Shown here: in pieces, positions 1-7,031 of the stretch | Layout of the letters: every line of letters starts with the position of its first letter | Numbering within the stretch: position 1 is the stretch's first letter | DNA from: an uncultured Lachnospiraceae bacterium | GTDB taxonomy: Bacteria > Bacillota > Clostridia > Lachnospirales > Lachnospiraceae | NCBI GenBank assembly: GCA_910587105.1 | Contig: CAJUMB010000068.1 | Span: forward strand, 1 to 16,770 | Direction of reading: 5' to 3' | DNA length: 16,770 nucleotides | Made by a program: the position numbers and the translations under genes | Notes under the pieces: model-generated | What the model was told of the DNA's origin: nothing | Seen by the model: only the letters and a program-made list of their open reading frames with translations | The model's database searches: none

Positions 1-16
1 CCATTTTATACCCTGA

Positions 17-277
17 TTACATGGTATAGATAAGTTCACTATTTATGATTTCCTCTGCCTGCTCGTTCAGGTCGGCAAGGTACGTCCATAATTTTCCTGT
101 CAGGATAAGGGAACTGTACCGTGCCGGGTGTTCCTGTTTGAGATATTCCCAGTGCAGCCGCCCATAGCATCCGATGGGGCGGTCTTCCTCCGGCAGCTTC
201 AAGTCCGGGATATAGTAATCGCCTGCCAGAATATAATCAATGCCGTTCTCTGTGATTCTTTCTTTCAGTTTTTCCAT
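17..277 (-). CDS. TnpV-family transposon-encoded protein, shortened form
   Basis: The 86-residue product has the features I associate with TnpV proteins of Clostridia transposons: an N-terminal stretch with GDYYIPDLKLPEE, then IGCYGRLHWEYLKQEHP, then LTGKLWTYLADLNEQAEE, and a C-terminus ending in ELIY. TnpV proteins are usually about 115-120 residues. Here YLADLNEQAEE runs directly into IINSELIYTM, so the middle region normally lying between the two AEE-like segments appears to be missing in frame. The ATG at 277 is chosen because it follows an AGGAGGG ribosome binding site in a CCACCACAGGAGGGAACGATA context; a further upstream in-frame ATG at 322 lacks such a site. TnpV has no firmly known role but travels with transposon regulators. 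The gene next to it also looks decayed, so this is probably a relic. Family assignment is from recalled motifs, not a search. Confidence 0.72.
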   Translation of the reverse strand: MEKLKERITENGIDYILAGDYYIPDLKLPEEDRPIGCYGRLHWEYLKQEHPARYSSLILTGKLWTYLADLNEQAEEIINSELIYTM

Positions 278-302
278 TATCGTTCCCTCCTGTGGTGGAA
301 GG

Positions 303-374
303 CCCGTCACTGACCAGTTCAATCACGTCCATAATTCCACAATCCAGCGTTTCACAAATACGGGTTTGCACCCA
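303..374 (-). pseudogene. Remnant of a small Xre-type HTH regulator (C-terminal end)
   Basis: On the minus strand one frame reads TRICETLDCGIMDVIELVSD. This resembles the closing helices of short Xre-type regulators (compare the common pattern ICxxLDCxxxDIxE), which often sit immediately upstream of tnpV. An in-frame TAA at 375-377 lies directly before it. The same frame continues upstream as SRNIGELARILI with no recognisable start or DNA-binding helix within reach. It therefore looks like a truncated, non-functional fragment whose end overlaps the tnpV ribosome binding site region. The rest of 375-616 holds no gene that I can recognise. Confidence 0.35.
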
Positions 375-616
375 TTATATCAGGATTCTTGCTAACTCAC
401 CAATATTTCTTGACAGTATCGCCGGTTCCGTCTGGATTGTGCTTTTCCCTTCCTCTTTTGATTACCTCTAATTAGCCGTGACCTGGGTCATACATCTGGC
501 AGAAAGCATTTTTAAGACACGCTCTGGGAACCCGGATTGTGAAACAGATGTTTGAAAATTGTACAGGAGAAAATTATTGAGAAGTAAGATGATTTATATA
601 GGGATATGTGGTAAGA

Positions 617-646
617 TTGTTTCAAATTAAACATAAGCATTATCAT
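617..646 (+). promoter_or_regulatory. Possible promoter for the rlmI-like gene
   Basis: TTGTTT (617-622) and TATCAT (641-646) are separated by 18 bases and would start transcription about 20 bases before the AGGAGG ribosome binding site. Both hexamers deviate from consensus, so this is a modest call. The -10 element lies within a short palindrome. Confidence 0.3.
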
Positions 647-664
647 GCTTTGGTTTTTAAACCA
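635..664 (+). repeat. Two adjacent small palindromes in front of the rlmI-like gene
   Basis: AAGCAT-TATC-ATGCTT (635-650) is followed without a gap by TGGTTT-TT-AAACCA (651-664). Both are perfect 6-bp inverted repeats. The second one runs into the GGAGG ribosome binding site (665-669). They could be hairpins in the leader or paired operator half-sites. Which of these applies cannot be told from sequence alone. Confidence 0.5.
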
Positions 665-675
665 GGAGGAACGAC

Positions 676-1878
676 ATGAATTCAGCAGCCGCTATATTGA
701 AAAAGGGGGAGGGCCGCCTATTAAAGGCAGGCGGTCTTTGGATCTATGATAATGAAATCGACAGAATTGAAGGGAATTTTACAGAAGGGGATATAATCAA
801 AGTCCGCGACTTCGACGGATACCCTCTGGGGCATGGCTTTGTCAATCCCCATTCAAAAATCCGTATCCGCATGATGTCCCGGCGGGCAGAACAGGAAATC
901 AATGAGGACTTTCTGCGCATGAGAGTCCTTCAGGCATGGGAATACCGGAAAAAGGTGGTGGATACCTCCAGCTGCCGGGTCATTTTTGGTGAGGCAGATT
1001 TCCTTCCGGGGCTGGTGGTGGACAAATTCGCCGATGTACTGGTGGTACAATCCCTGGCTCTGGGCATTGACCACATAAAAGGCCAGATTCTTCAGTATCT
1101 GACGGAAATTCTGGCCCAGGATGGCATTGTGATACGAGGAATCTATGAGCGCAGTGATGCCAAAGTGCGCAGACAGGAAGGAATGGAACTATATAAAGGG
1201 TTTATGGGTGAGGCTTTTGATACCAAGGTGCAGATTGAGGAAAACGGTGTCCGGTATTGCGTGGATGTGGAAAATGGCCAGAAAACCGGATTCTTTCTGG
1301 ACCAGAAAAACAACCGGAAGGCCATACAGCGGTTGTGCGGCGGTGCCCATGTGCTGGACTGCTTTACCCATACAGGCTCCTTCGCTTTAAACGCAGGGCT
1401 CGCCGGTGCGAAACATGTACTTGGGGTGGATGCCTCAGAGACAGGGATTACCCAGGCAGAGGAAAACGCCCGGCTGAACGGCTTATCCCATGTGGTAAAG
1501 TTCCAGTGCGCCGACGTTTTTGAACTGCTGCCAGCGTTTGAACGGCAGGGGCAAAAATTCGACGTGGTTATCCTGGACCCTCCTGCTTTTACAAAAGCGA
1601 GAAATTCTGTAAAAAATGCGGTAAAAGGATATCGGGAAATCAACCTGCGGGGCATCAAACTGGTGAAAAACGGCGGTTTTCTCGCCACCTGTTCCTGCTC
1701 CCATTTTATGACCCAGGAGATGCTGGCCAAAACCATCCTACAGGCGGCAGGCAGCGCCCACCGGCGGCTGCGCCAGGTGGAATTCCATACCCAGGCCCCT
1801 GATCACCCTATCTTGTGGGCGGCAGATGAGTCTTATTATCTGAAGTTTTTTATTTTTCAGGTGTTGGATTATAGTTAA
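676..1878 (+). CDS. rlmI: Class I SAM-dependent 23S rRNA cytosine methyltransferase, RlmI type
   Basis: The 400-residue product matches the length of the RlmI family (about 396), which methylates a cytosine of 23S rRNA at C5 using S-adenosylmethionine. The N-terminal 70 residues look like a PUA RNA-binding domain (GGLWIYDNEI, DFDGYPLGHGFVNP). A central domain follows, with the family signature NGQKTGFFLDQKNNR (200-214). The Rossmann methyltransferase domain has motif I VLDCFTHTGSFALNAG (226-241), an acidic end of the next strand at GVDAS (250-254), motif IV DPPAF (301-305) and the TCSCSHF segment (338-344), whose second cysteine (C341) is the likely nucleophile. The ATG at 676 follows AGGAGG at 664-669. 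The gene is monocistronic and converges on trpA. It could methylate a different rRNA position from E. coli RlmI, since specificity cannot be read from sequence. Confidence 0.9.
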   Translation: MNSAAAILKKGEGRLLKAGGLWIYDNEIDRIEGNFTEGDIIKVRDFDGYPLGHGFVNPHSKIRIRMMSRRAEQEINEDFLRMRVLQAWEYRKKVVDTSSCRVIFGEADFLPGLVVDKFADVLVVQSLALGIDHIKGQILQYLTEILAQDGIVIRGIYERSDAKVRRQEGMELYKGFMGEAFDTKVQIEENGVRYCVDVENGQKTGFFLDQKNNRKAIQRLCGGAHVLDCFTHTGSFALNAGLAGAKHVLGVDASETGITQAEENARLNGLSHVVKFQCADVFELLPAFERQGQKFDVVILDPPAFTKARNSVKNAVKGYREINLRGIKLVKNGGFLATCSCSHFMTQEMLAKTILQAAGSAHRRLRQVEFHTQAPDHPILWAADESYYLKFFIFQVLDYS

Positions 1879-1931
1879 ACGGGAAGGTGCCATAAAAACT
1901 ATAGAGCGTGTCTTATACCCAGATATGTAGT

Positions 1932-1978
1932 AAAAAGGTGTAAAGCCCCGGCTTTCTCCGGAAACTTTGCACCTTTTT
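1932..1978. terminator. Bidirectional terminator between rlmI and trpA
   Basis: AAAAAGGTGTAAAG (1932-1945) pairs with CTTTGCACCTTTTT (1965-1978), with one U-G wobble on the plus strand and an inner CCGG/CCGG pairing. The arms start with five A and end with five T, so the structure works as an intrinsic terminator for both convergent transcripts. Confidence 0.88.
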
Positions 1979-1987
1979 CATCTGTCA

Positions 1988-2023
1988 GTGCGGCGTCGGC
2001 TTCCATCGGCGATGCTTCCGCAC
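1988..2023 (-). repeat. Extra hairpin in the trp 3' untranslated region
   Basis: GTGCGG (1988-1993) and CCGCAC (2018-2023) form a 6-bp stem around a GC-rich loop that itself contains CATCG-G-CGATG. It lies between the trpA stop codon and the shared terminator. It has no U-tract, so it may stabilise the mRNA 3' end, or it may be incidental. Confidence 0.4.
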
Positions 2024-2031
2024 CGCCTCAT

Positions 2032-2811
2032 TCAGACCCGTTTTACCGCCGCTTTCATTTTCCTCACATAATCTGACACCACAGGAACACATTCTTCCCC
2101 GTACTGCTCAATCAGCCGCACAATGGCAGACCCTACAATCGCCCCGTCTGAGACGCTGGCCATATACTCTGCCTGCTCTGGGGTGGATATGCCGAAACCA
2201 ACCGCGCAGGGTACCTCTGTCACCTGGCGTACCATGTCTGTCATTTCCGCCACATCTGTGGTGATCTCTTTTCTCACCCCTGTAACCCCCAGGGAGGAAA
2301 TCACATAGATGAACCCTTCTGCCTCCCGGGCAATGGCCTTAATCCGCTCTTTTGACGTGGGGGCAATCAGCGATATGATGGATATGCCGTATTCTCTGCA
2401 CACCTGCTGAATCTCCCCCTTTTCCTCCAATGGCAGATCCGGTACGATCAGTCCGTCAATGCCGCACTCCACGCACCGTTTCATAAATTTTTCTTTCCCA
2501 TAAGTGAAAATGGGATTGATATATGTGAGAATTACCAGAGGAATCTCCACGGTCTTTCGTGCTTCTTTCACTATATCAAAAAGTTTATCCGTAGTGCATC
2601 CTGCTGCCAGTGCCCGTTCATTGGCCTGCTGGATCACCACGCCCTCTGCAATGGGATCGGAAAATGGCAGTCCGATCTCTATGAGATCGGCCCCTGCTTC
2701 TTCCATGGCAATGAGCAGCTGTCTGGTTACCTCCAGGCTGGTATCGCCTCCTGCAATAAATGGTATAAATGCTTTTCCATGGTCAAATGCTTTCGCAATT
2801 CTATCACTCAT
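2032..2811 (-). CDS. trpA: Tryptophan synthase alpha subunit
   Basis: This 259-residue TIM-barrel subunit cleaves indole-3-glycerol phosphate to indole and glyceraldehyde 3-phosphate, passing indole to TrpB through the complex tunnel. Visible motifs are FIPFIAGGD (16-23), LIEIGLPFSDP (43-53) with the catalytic Glu at 45, and a phosphate-binding region around GFGIST near the C-terminus. The residue equivalent to the Salmonella catalytic Asp60 is a Glu (PIAEG, residue 56); an acidic residue is kept. I recall DPxAEG in other Clostridia TrpA proteins. The ATG at 2811 overlaps the trpB stop by 8 bases and follows a GGGGGG-type ribosome binding site inside trpB. It is the last gene of the operon. 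Confidence 0.96.
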   Translation of the reverse strand: MSDRIAKAFDHGKAFIPFIAGGDTSLEVTRQLLIAMEEAGADLIEIGLPFSDPIAEGVVIQQANERALAAGCTTDKLFDIVKEARKTVEIPLVILTYINPIFTYGKEKFMKRCVECGIDGLIVPDLPLEEKGEIQQVCREYGISIISLIAPTSKERIKAIAREAEGFIYVISSLGVTGVRKEITTDVAEMTDMVRQVTEVPCAVGFGISTPEQAEYMASVSDGAIVGSAIVRLIEQYGEECVPVVSDYVRKMKAAVKRV

Positions 2812-3988
2812 AAATCTCTACCCCCCTGTATCTGGCAATCGCTGCCACATCTTTGTCTCCTCTGCCGGATAAATTTATAACAATAATCTGATCCTTCTCC
2901 ATCTTTGGCGCAATTTTCTTCGCATGAGCCACCGCATGGGCACTTTCCAGTGCCGGAATAATTCCTTCCACCCTGGACAGATACTCGAAAGCCTCCACCG
3001 CTTCTTCATCGGTTACCGGCACATAAGAGGCCCTGCCTGTCTCGGCCAGATATGCGTGTTCCGGCCCGATTCCCGGGTAATCCAGCCCGGCGGATATGGA
3101 GTACACCGGGGCAATCTGCCCGTCCTGGTCCTGGCAGAATAGGGACTTCATCCCGTGGAATACACCCACACTGCCTTTTTCCACTGCCGCCGCGTGCTGT
3201 GCTGTATCCACACCCAGACCTGCTGCCTCACAGCCGATTAATTTCACAGATGTATCCGGTATAAATTCATAAAATGCGCCCATGGCGTTGCTTCCTCCGC
3301 CCACACAGGCCAGCACCGCGTCTGGCAGACGCCCTTCCCGCTCCATGAGCTGTTCTTTGATTTCCTCCCCCACAATTTTCTGGAAATCCCGTACAATCAC
3401 AGGGTAAGGATGGGGCCCCATCACAGAGCCCAGCACATAGAAGGTGTCATCCACCCGCCGGGTCCATTCCCGCATAGTCTCATTTACTGCGTCTTTCAGC
3501 GTCATGGTCCCGGTAGTCACTGCATGAACTTTTGCCCCCAGAAGCTCCATCCTAAACACATTCAATGCCTGGCGGTCAGTGTCCTCTTTCCCCATGAAAA
3601 TCTCACATTCCATGTCCATCAGAGCCGCTGCAGTAGCCGTTGCCACACCGTGCTGGCCTGCCCCGGTCTCCGCGATCACCCTTGTTTTTCCCATCTTCTT
3701 TGCCAGCAGTACCTGGCCCAGCACATTGTTTATCTTATGGGACCCGGTATGATTCAAATCTTCTCTTTTAATATAAATCTTTGCTCCATTCAAATCTTTG
3801 GTCATTTTCTCTGCATAGTAAAGCAGGGACGGCCTGCCCGCATAATTCTTCAGCAGATCTTCCAGTTCCGCCTGAAACTTTGGGTCAGCTTTATATTTCT
3901 CATAAGCCTGCTCCACCTCATGGACTGCTGTCATCAATGTTTCCGGCACATACTGCCCGCCGAAAATACCAAATTTACCATTATTCAT
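2804..3988 (-). CDS. trpB: Tryptophan synthase beta subunit
   Basis: The 394-residue PLP enzyme condenses indole with L-serine to make L-tryptophan. The PLP lysine is in HTGSHKINN (K85), the catalytic Glu is in AETGAGQHG (E107), and the phosphate-binding loop is GGGSNAMG. The C-terminal segment LSGRGDKD is also typical. The length matches the canonical TrpB1 type. The start lies 2 bases after the trpF stop, with AAGGAG inside the end of trpF acting as ribosome binding site. The tight spacing suggests coupled translation with trpF and trpA. Confidence 0.97.
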   Translation of the reverse strand: MNNGKFGIFGGQYVPETLMTAVHEVEQAYEKYKADPKFQAELEDLLKNYAGRPSLLYYAEKMTKDLNGAKIYIKREDLNHTGSHKINNVLGQVLLAKKMGKTRVIAETGAGQHGVATATAAALMDMECEIFMGKEDTDRQALNVFRMELLGAKVHAVTTGTMTLKDAVNETMREWTRRVDDTFYVLGSVMGPHPYPVIVRDFQKIVGEEIKEQLMEREGRLPDAVLACVGGGSNAMGAFYEFIPDTSVKLIGCEAAGLGVDTAQHAAAVEKGSVGVFHGMKSLFCQDQDGQIAPVYSISAGLDYPGIGPEHAYLAETGRASYVPVTDEEAVEAFEYLSRVEGIIPALESAHAVAHAKKIAPKMEKDQIIVINLSGRGDKDVAAIARYRGVEIYE

Positions 3989-3990
3989 CT

Positions 3991-4638
3991 CTATTCCAAT
4001 CTCCTTACTCTTTCTATAAATTCCCGGATTTTTTCCGGGTCTTTTTTTCCCTCAGTTTCCACTTTACTGCTCACATCCACCCCAAAGGGATGGTGTGCCT
4101 GTATCTTTTCCACAATATTTCCTCTGTCCAGCCCTCCGGCCAGAAACCAGGGTTTGTATAAAGGCGGAATCAAAGCCGGGTCAAACGTGCGGCCGCCGCC
4201 TCCGTACTGCCCGGGATGATACGTATCCAAAAGCAGATAATCGCATTCCTGTTCCTGGGCCTTTTCAATCTGCTCTTTGCTCTGTACCCGGACAGCGCGG
4301 ATGATGGGCGCCTCCACACGTTTGGACAGCTGCTTCAGATACCCGGCATCCTCATCTCCATGCAGCTGAATCAGGTCAATCACCTTCTGCCTGGCAAGCC
4401 TTACGATTTCATCCATGTCCCCATTGACGAACACCCCCACGGACAAAATTTCAGAATCCATAGCCCTGCGCAGCCCCTCTGCCTGTTCGGCAGATACCTG
4501 CCGTCTGCTTTTGGCAAACACAAATCCTGCATAATCCGGGCGGCACTGATTCACACATATCACATCTTCCATCCGGGTCAGACCGCAGATTTTCACTTTC
4601 GTCTCTGTTCTTGCCGTCTTTGTACTCACACGTCTCAT
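3991..4638 (-). CDS. trpF: Phosphoribosylanthranilate isomerase
   Basis: The 215-residue TIM-barrel isomerase converts N-(5-phosphoribosyl)anthranilate to the carboxyphenylamino-deoxyribulose phosphate. The N-terminal KVKICGLTR carries the catalytic Cys (C18), and LLLDTY carries the catalytic Asp (D138). The sequence GGGGRTFD and the closing FGVDVSSKVE fit the phosphate-binding end of the barrel. The start chosen overlaps the trpC stop as ATGA, which is typical of translational coupling. It gives about 11 residues before the usual TKVKICGLTR beginning. A later start at GTG codon 4 is possible. The protein is a separate isomerase, not fused to TrpC as in enteric bacteria. Confidence 0.95.
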   Translation of the reverse strand: MRRVSTKTARTETKVKICGLTRMEDVICVNQCRPDYAGFVFAKSRRQVSAEQAEGLRRAMDSEILSVGVFVNGDMDEIVRLARQKVIDLIQLHGDEDAGYLKQLSKRVEAPIIRAVRVQSKEQIEKAQEQECDYLLLDTYHPGQYGGGGRTFDPALIPPLYKPWFLAGGLDRGNIVEKIQAHHPFGVDVSSKVETEGKKDPEKIREFIERVRRLE

Positions 4639-5420
4639 GGGATAAGCCCCCTCAGGCGGTCCAGCATGGCCTTCTTATCCGGGCTTCTCATCAGGGTCTC
4701 CCCGATCAGCGCCCCGTTGACTCTGGCTTCTTCCAAACGCCGGACATCCTGTCTGCAGGCAATGCCGCTTTCCGCCACAAATGCAATATTCTCAGGCGCC
4801 TTGTTTCTCAGCCGGATACTATTTTCTATATCCACGGTAAAGTCTTTCAGATTCCGGTTGTTGACTCCGATGACCCGGGCCCCGGCATCCAATGCCTGTT
4901 CCATCTCCCTTTCATCGTGGGCTTCCACCAGCGCCGACAGACCCAGACTGTGGCAGATGTCTAAATATTCCCGGATTGCAGCCTGGTCGAGAATCGAAAC
5001 AATCAACAGCAGCGCATCCGCCCCCAGCACTTTCGCCTGGTAAATCTGATAAGGGTCAATGATAAAGTCCTTGCGCAGCAGAGGAATACGCACCTGCTTT
5101 TGTATCTCCTCCAAATACCGGGGCGAGCCCTGAAAAAACTCCGGCTCTGTCAAAACGGAAACTGCACCTGCACCTGCCTGTTCGTATTCCCGGGCAATGT
5201 CCACATAGGGAAAATCCTCCACAATCACACCCTTGGAAGGGGATGCTTTTTTCACCTCACAGATAAACTGCAGCTTTCCCTCATGGAGCATATGCTCAAA
5301 GGGAAAACCCGTCCGGGATTCCATGGACAATGCCTGTTTTTTCATTTCCTCCAGCCCCTGCTGCTCTTTCTCCCGGCCCACCCTTTTTCTGGCAGCTTTT
5401 ACAATCTCATCTAAAATCAC
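4635..5420 (-). CDS. trpC: Indole-3-glycerol phosphate synthase
   Basis: The 261-residue enzyme closes the indole ring with loss of CO2 and water. Catalytic positions are visible: Glu55 and Lys57 in ICEVKKASPSKG, Lys117 in LLRKDFIIDPYQ, and Glu166 in ALVEAH. GADALLLI and GVNNRNL are further barrel motifs, and VAESGI leads into the phosphate site. The start is a GTG at 5420 that begins 4 bases after the trpD stop, with a GGGGGG run as ribosome binding site. The first residues ILDEIVKAARKRV are the usual N-terminus of the family, which supports this start. Confidence 0.96.
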   Translation of the reverse strand: MILDEIVKAARKRVGREKEQQGLEEMKKQALSMESRTGFPFEHMLHEGKLQFICEVKKASPSKGVIVEDFPYVDIAREYEQAGAGAVSVLTEPEFFQGSPRYLEEIQKQVRIPLLRKDFIIDPYQIYQAKVLGADALLLIVSILDQAAIREYLDICHSLGLSALVEAHDEREMEQALDAGARVIGVNNRNLKDFTVDIENSIRLRNKAPENIAFVAESGIACRQDVRRLEEARVNGALIGETLMRSPDKKAMLDRLRGLIP

Positions 5421-5424
5421 TGTT

Positions 5425-6438
5425 CTATTCCCCCCGCGTCAACTTGATAAATTCCTGCAGTTTCCGGTACGCCCTGCCGCTGTCGATAAGTTCCGCCGCC
5501 TGCCGGATACCGTCCTGCACGGATATGCCGTCTTTTCCCAGATACAAACTCATGCCGGCATTCATCAGCACAATATCTCTCTTGGGACCGGTTTCTTTGC
5601 CAGTGAGCACATCTTTTGTGATGGAGGCATTTTCCCCGGGGTCCCCGCCCACCAGTTCCTCCAGAGCACAGCGGCGCAGTCCAAACTGTTCCGGTGTAAT
5701 AGTATACGAACGGATTTCACCTTCACGGATCTCATAAACAGAGGTCTCCCCGGTAAGGGTAATCTCATCCAGGCCGTCCTCTCCACAGACCACCACGCCC
5801 CGCACCACACCAAGATTGGACAGTACCCTGGCCAGCGGTTCCGCCAGCTTCTTATCATATACCCCCAGAAGCTGCATGGTGGCTGCCGCCGGATTGGACA
5901 GAGGCCCCAGAATGTTAAATACCGTGCGCACTCCCAATTCTTTCCTCACCGGAGCCGCGTATTTCATAGAGGAATGATAAACCGGGGCAAACAGAAAGCA
6001 TACGTCGCAGGCAGCCAGGATTTTTTCATTCTGCTCCCCAGTCAGGCTCAGATTGGCCCCCAGACGCTCCAGCACATCTGCTGCTCCGCTTTTGCTGGAA
6101 ACACTCCGGTTTCCGTGTTTTGCCACCGGAACCCCTCCGGCCGCCACAACGAAAGCCGACGTGGTGGAAATGTTAAAGGTTCCCGCTTCATCTCCCCCTG
6201 TGCCCACAATATCAATCACATCCCGTTTCGGCTCAATCTTGATCCCCTTCTCCCGCATCACCTGGGCAAATGCCGTGATTTCATCAATGGTCTCTCCCTG
6301 CTGTCTTAATGCCACAAGAAATCCGCCCATCTGCGCCTGGGTGGCTTCCCCGTTCATCATTTCTTCCATAACCTGTTCTGCCTGTTCAAATGTTAAGTCT
6401 TTTCCGTTAATCAACTGATAGATGGCTTCCTGAATCAT
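5425..6438 (-). CDS. trpD: Anthranilate phosphoribosyltransferase
   Basis: The 337-residue enzyme transfers the phosphoribosyl group of PRPP to anthranilate. The glycine-rich PRPP loop DIVGTGGDEAGTFNIST spans about 76-92, and the KHGNRSVSSKSGAADVLE block spans 107-124. Both are diagnostic. It is a stand-alone TrpD, not fused to the glutaminase. The ATG at 6438 follows AGGAGGTAATGCA, an excellent ribosome binding site, in the 26-base gap after trpG. That gap is the widest inside the operon. Confidence 0.97.
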   Translation of the reverse strand: MIQEAIYQLINGKDLTFEQAEQVMEEMMNGEATQAQMGGFLVALRQQGETIDEITAFAQVMREKGIKIEPKRDVIDIVGTGGDEAGTFNISTTSAFVVAAGGVPVAKHGNRSVSSKSGAADVLERLGANLSLTGEQNEKILAACDVCFLFAPVYHSSMKYAAPVRKELGVRTVFNILGPLSNPAAATMQLLGVYDKKLAEPLARVLSNLGVVRGVVVCGEDGLDEITLTGETSVYEIREGEIRSYTITPEQFGLRRCALEELVGGDPGENASITKDVLTGKETGPKRDIVLMNAGMSLYLGKDGISVQDGIRQAAELIDSGRAYRKLQEFIKLTRGE

Positions 6439-6464
6439 TGCATTACCTCCTGGTCCTCATTCCC

Positions 6465-7031
6465 TTAAAGATTTATAAAATTTTCCAGTATTTTCTTCCC
6501 CAGGGGGGTCAATATGGATTCCGGATGAAACTGCAGTCCGAAGACAGGAAATTTTCTGTGGGCCGCTGCCATGACTTCCCCATTTTCCGCCACAGCAGTG
6601 ACCTGAAGACAATCCGGCATGGTTTCCCTTTTCACCGCCAGGGAATGATACCTGGCCGCCAGAATCTCACCTGGCAGTCCCTGAAAAAGAGAACAGCCGT
6701 TTTCTATCTTCACCAGACTCTGTTTTCCGTGCATCAGCTGCCTGGCAGGAGCGGTGGCTGCCCCATAGGCTTCACAGACTGCCTGATGCCCCAGACACAC
6801 TCCTAGTATGGGAACTTCCCCCGTCAGCTCCCTGACCGCTTCCCGGCAGATTCCTGCCTGTGCCGGATAACCGGGACCGGGTGACAGCACCACATGGCTG
6901 GGATGCATCCTGCGGATTTCCTCCACTGTCACGGCATCGTTTCTAACCACCCGTATATCCGGATTCAGGCTGCCAAACATCTGCACCAGATTGTAAGAAA
7001 AACTATCGTAATTATCAATCAAAAGAAGCAC
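6465..7031 (-). CDS. trpG: Anthranilate synthase component II (glutamine amidotransferase)
   Basis: The 188-residue class I amidotransferase hydrolyses glutamine and channels ammonia to TrpE. The nucleophile Cys79 lies in LGVCLGHQAV. His169 and Glu171 of the triad lie in LQFHPES. The N-terminal LIDNYDSFSYNLVQ and the oxyanion segment SPGPGYP are characteristic. The start is GTG at 7031, overlapping the 3' end of trpE by 13 bases, with AGGAGG inside trpE about 10 bases upstream. A dual role in folate synthesis (PabA) is possible in organisms with one such gene, but the operon context points to tryptophan. Confidence 0.96.
   Translation of the reverse strand: MLLLIDNYDSFSYNLVQMFGSLNPDIRVVRNDAVTVEEIRRMHPSHVVLSPGPGYPAQAGICREAVRELTGEVPILGVCLGHQAVCEAYGAATAPARQLMHGKQSLVKIENGCSLFQGLPGEILAARYHSLAVKRETMPDCLQVTAVAENGEVMAAAHRKFPVFGLQFHPESILTPLGKKILENFINL

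Noticed and set aside
3410..4219. 269-codon open frame on the plus strand
   Set aside because: It lies antisense to trpB and trpF, which have full family motifs. The frame's protein is rich in His, Cys and Pro with no recognisable domain.
5233..6309. 358-codon open frame on the plus strand
   Set aside because: It is antisense to trpC and trpD, with low-complexity composition and no ribosome binding site.
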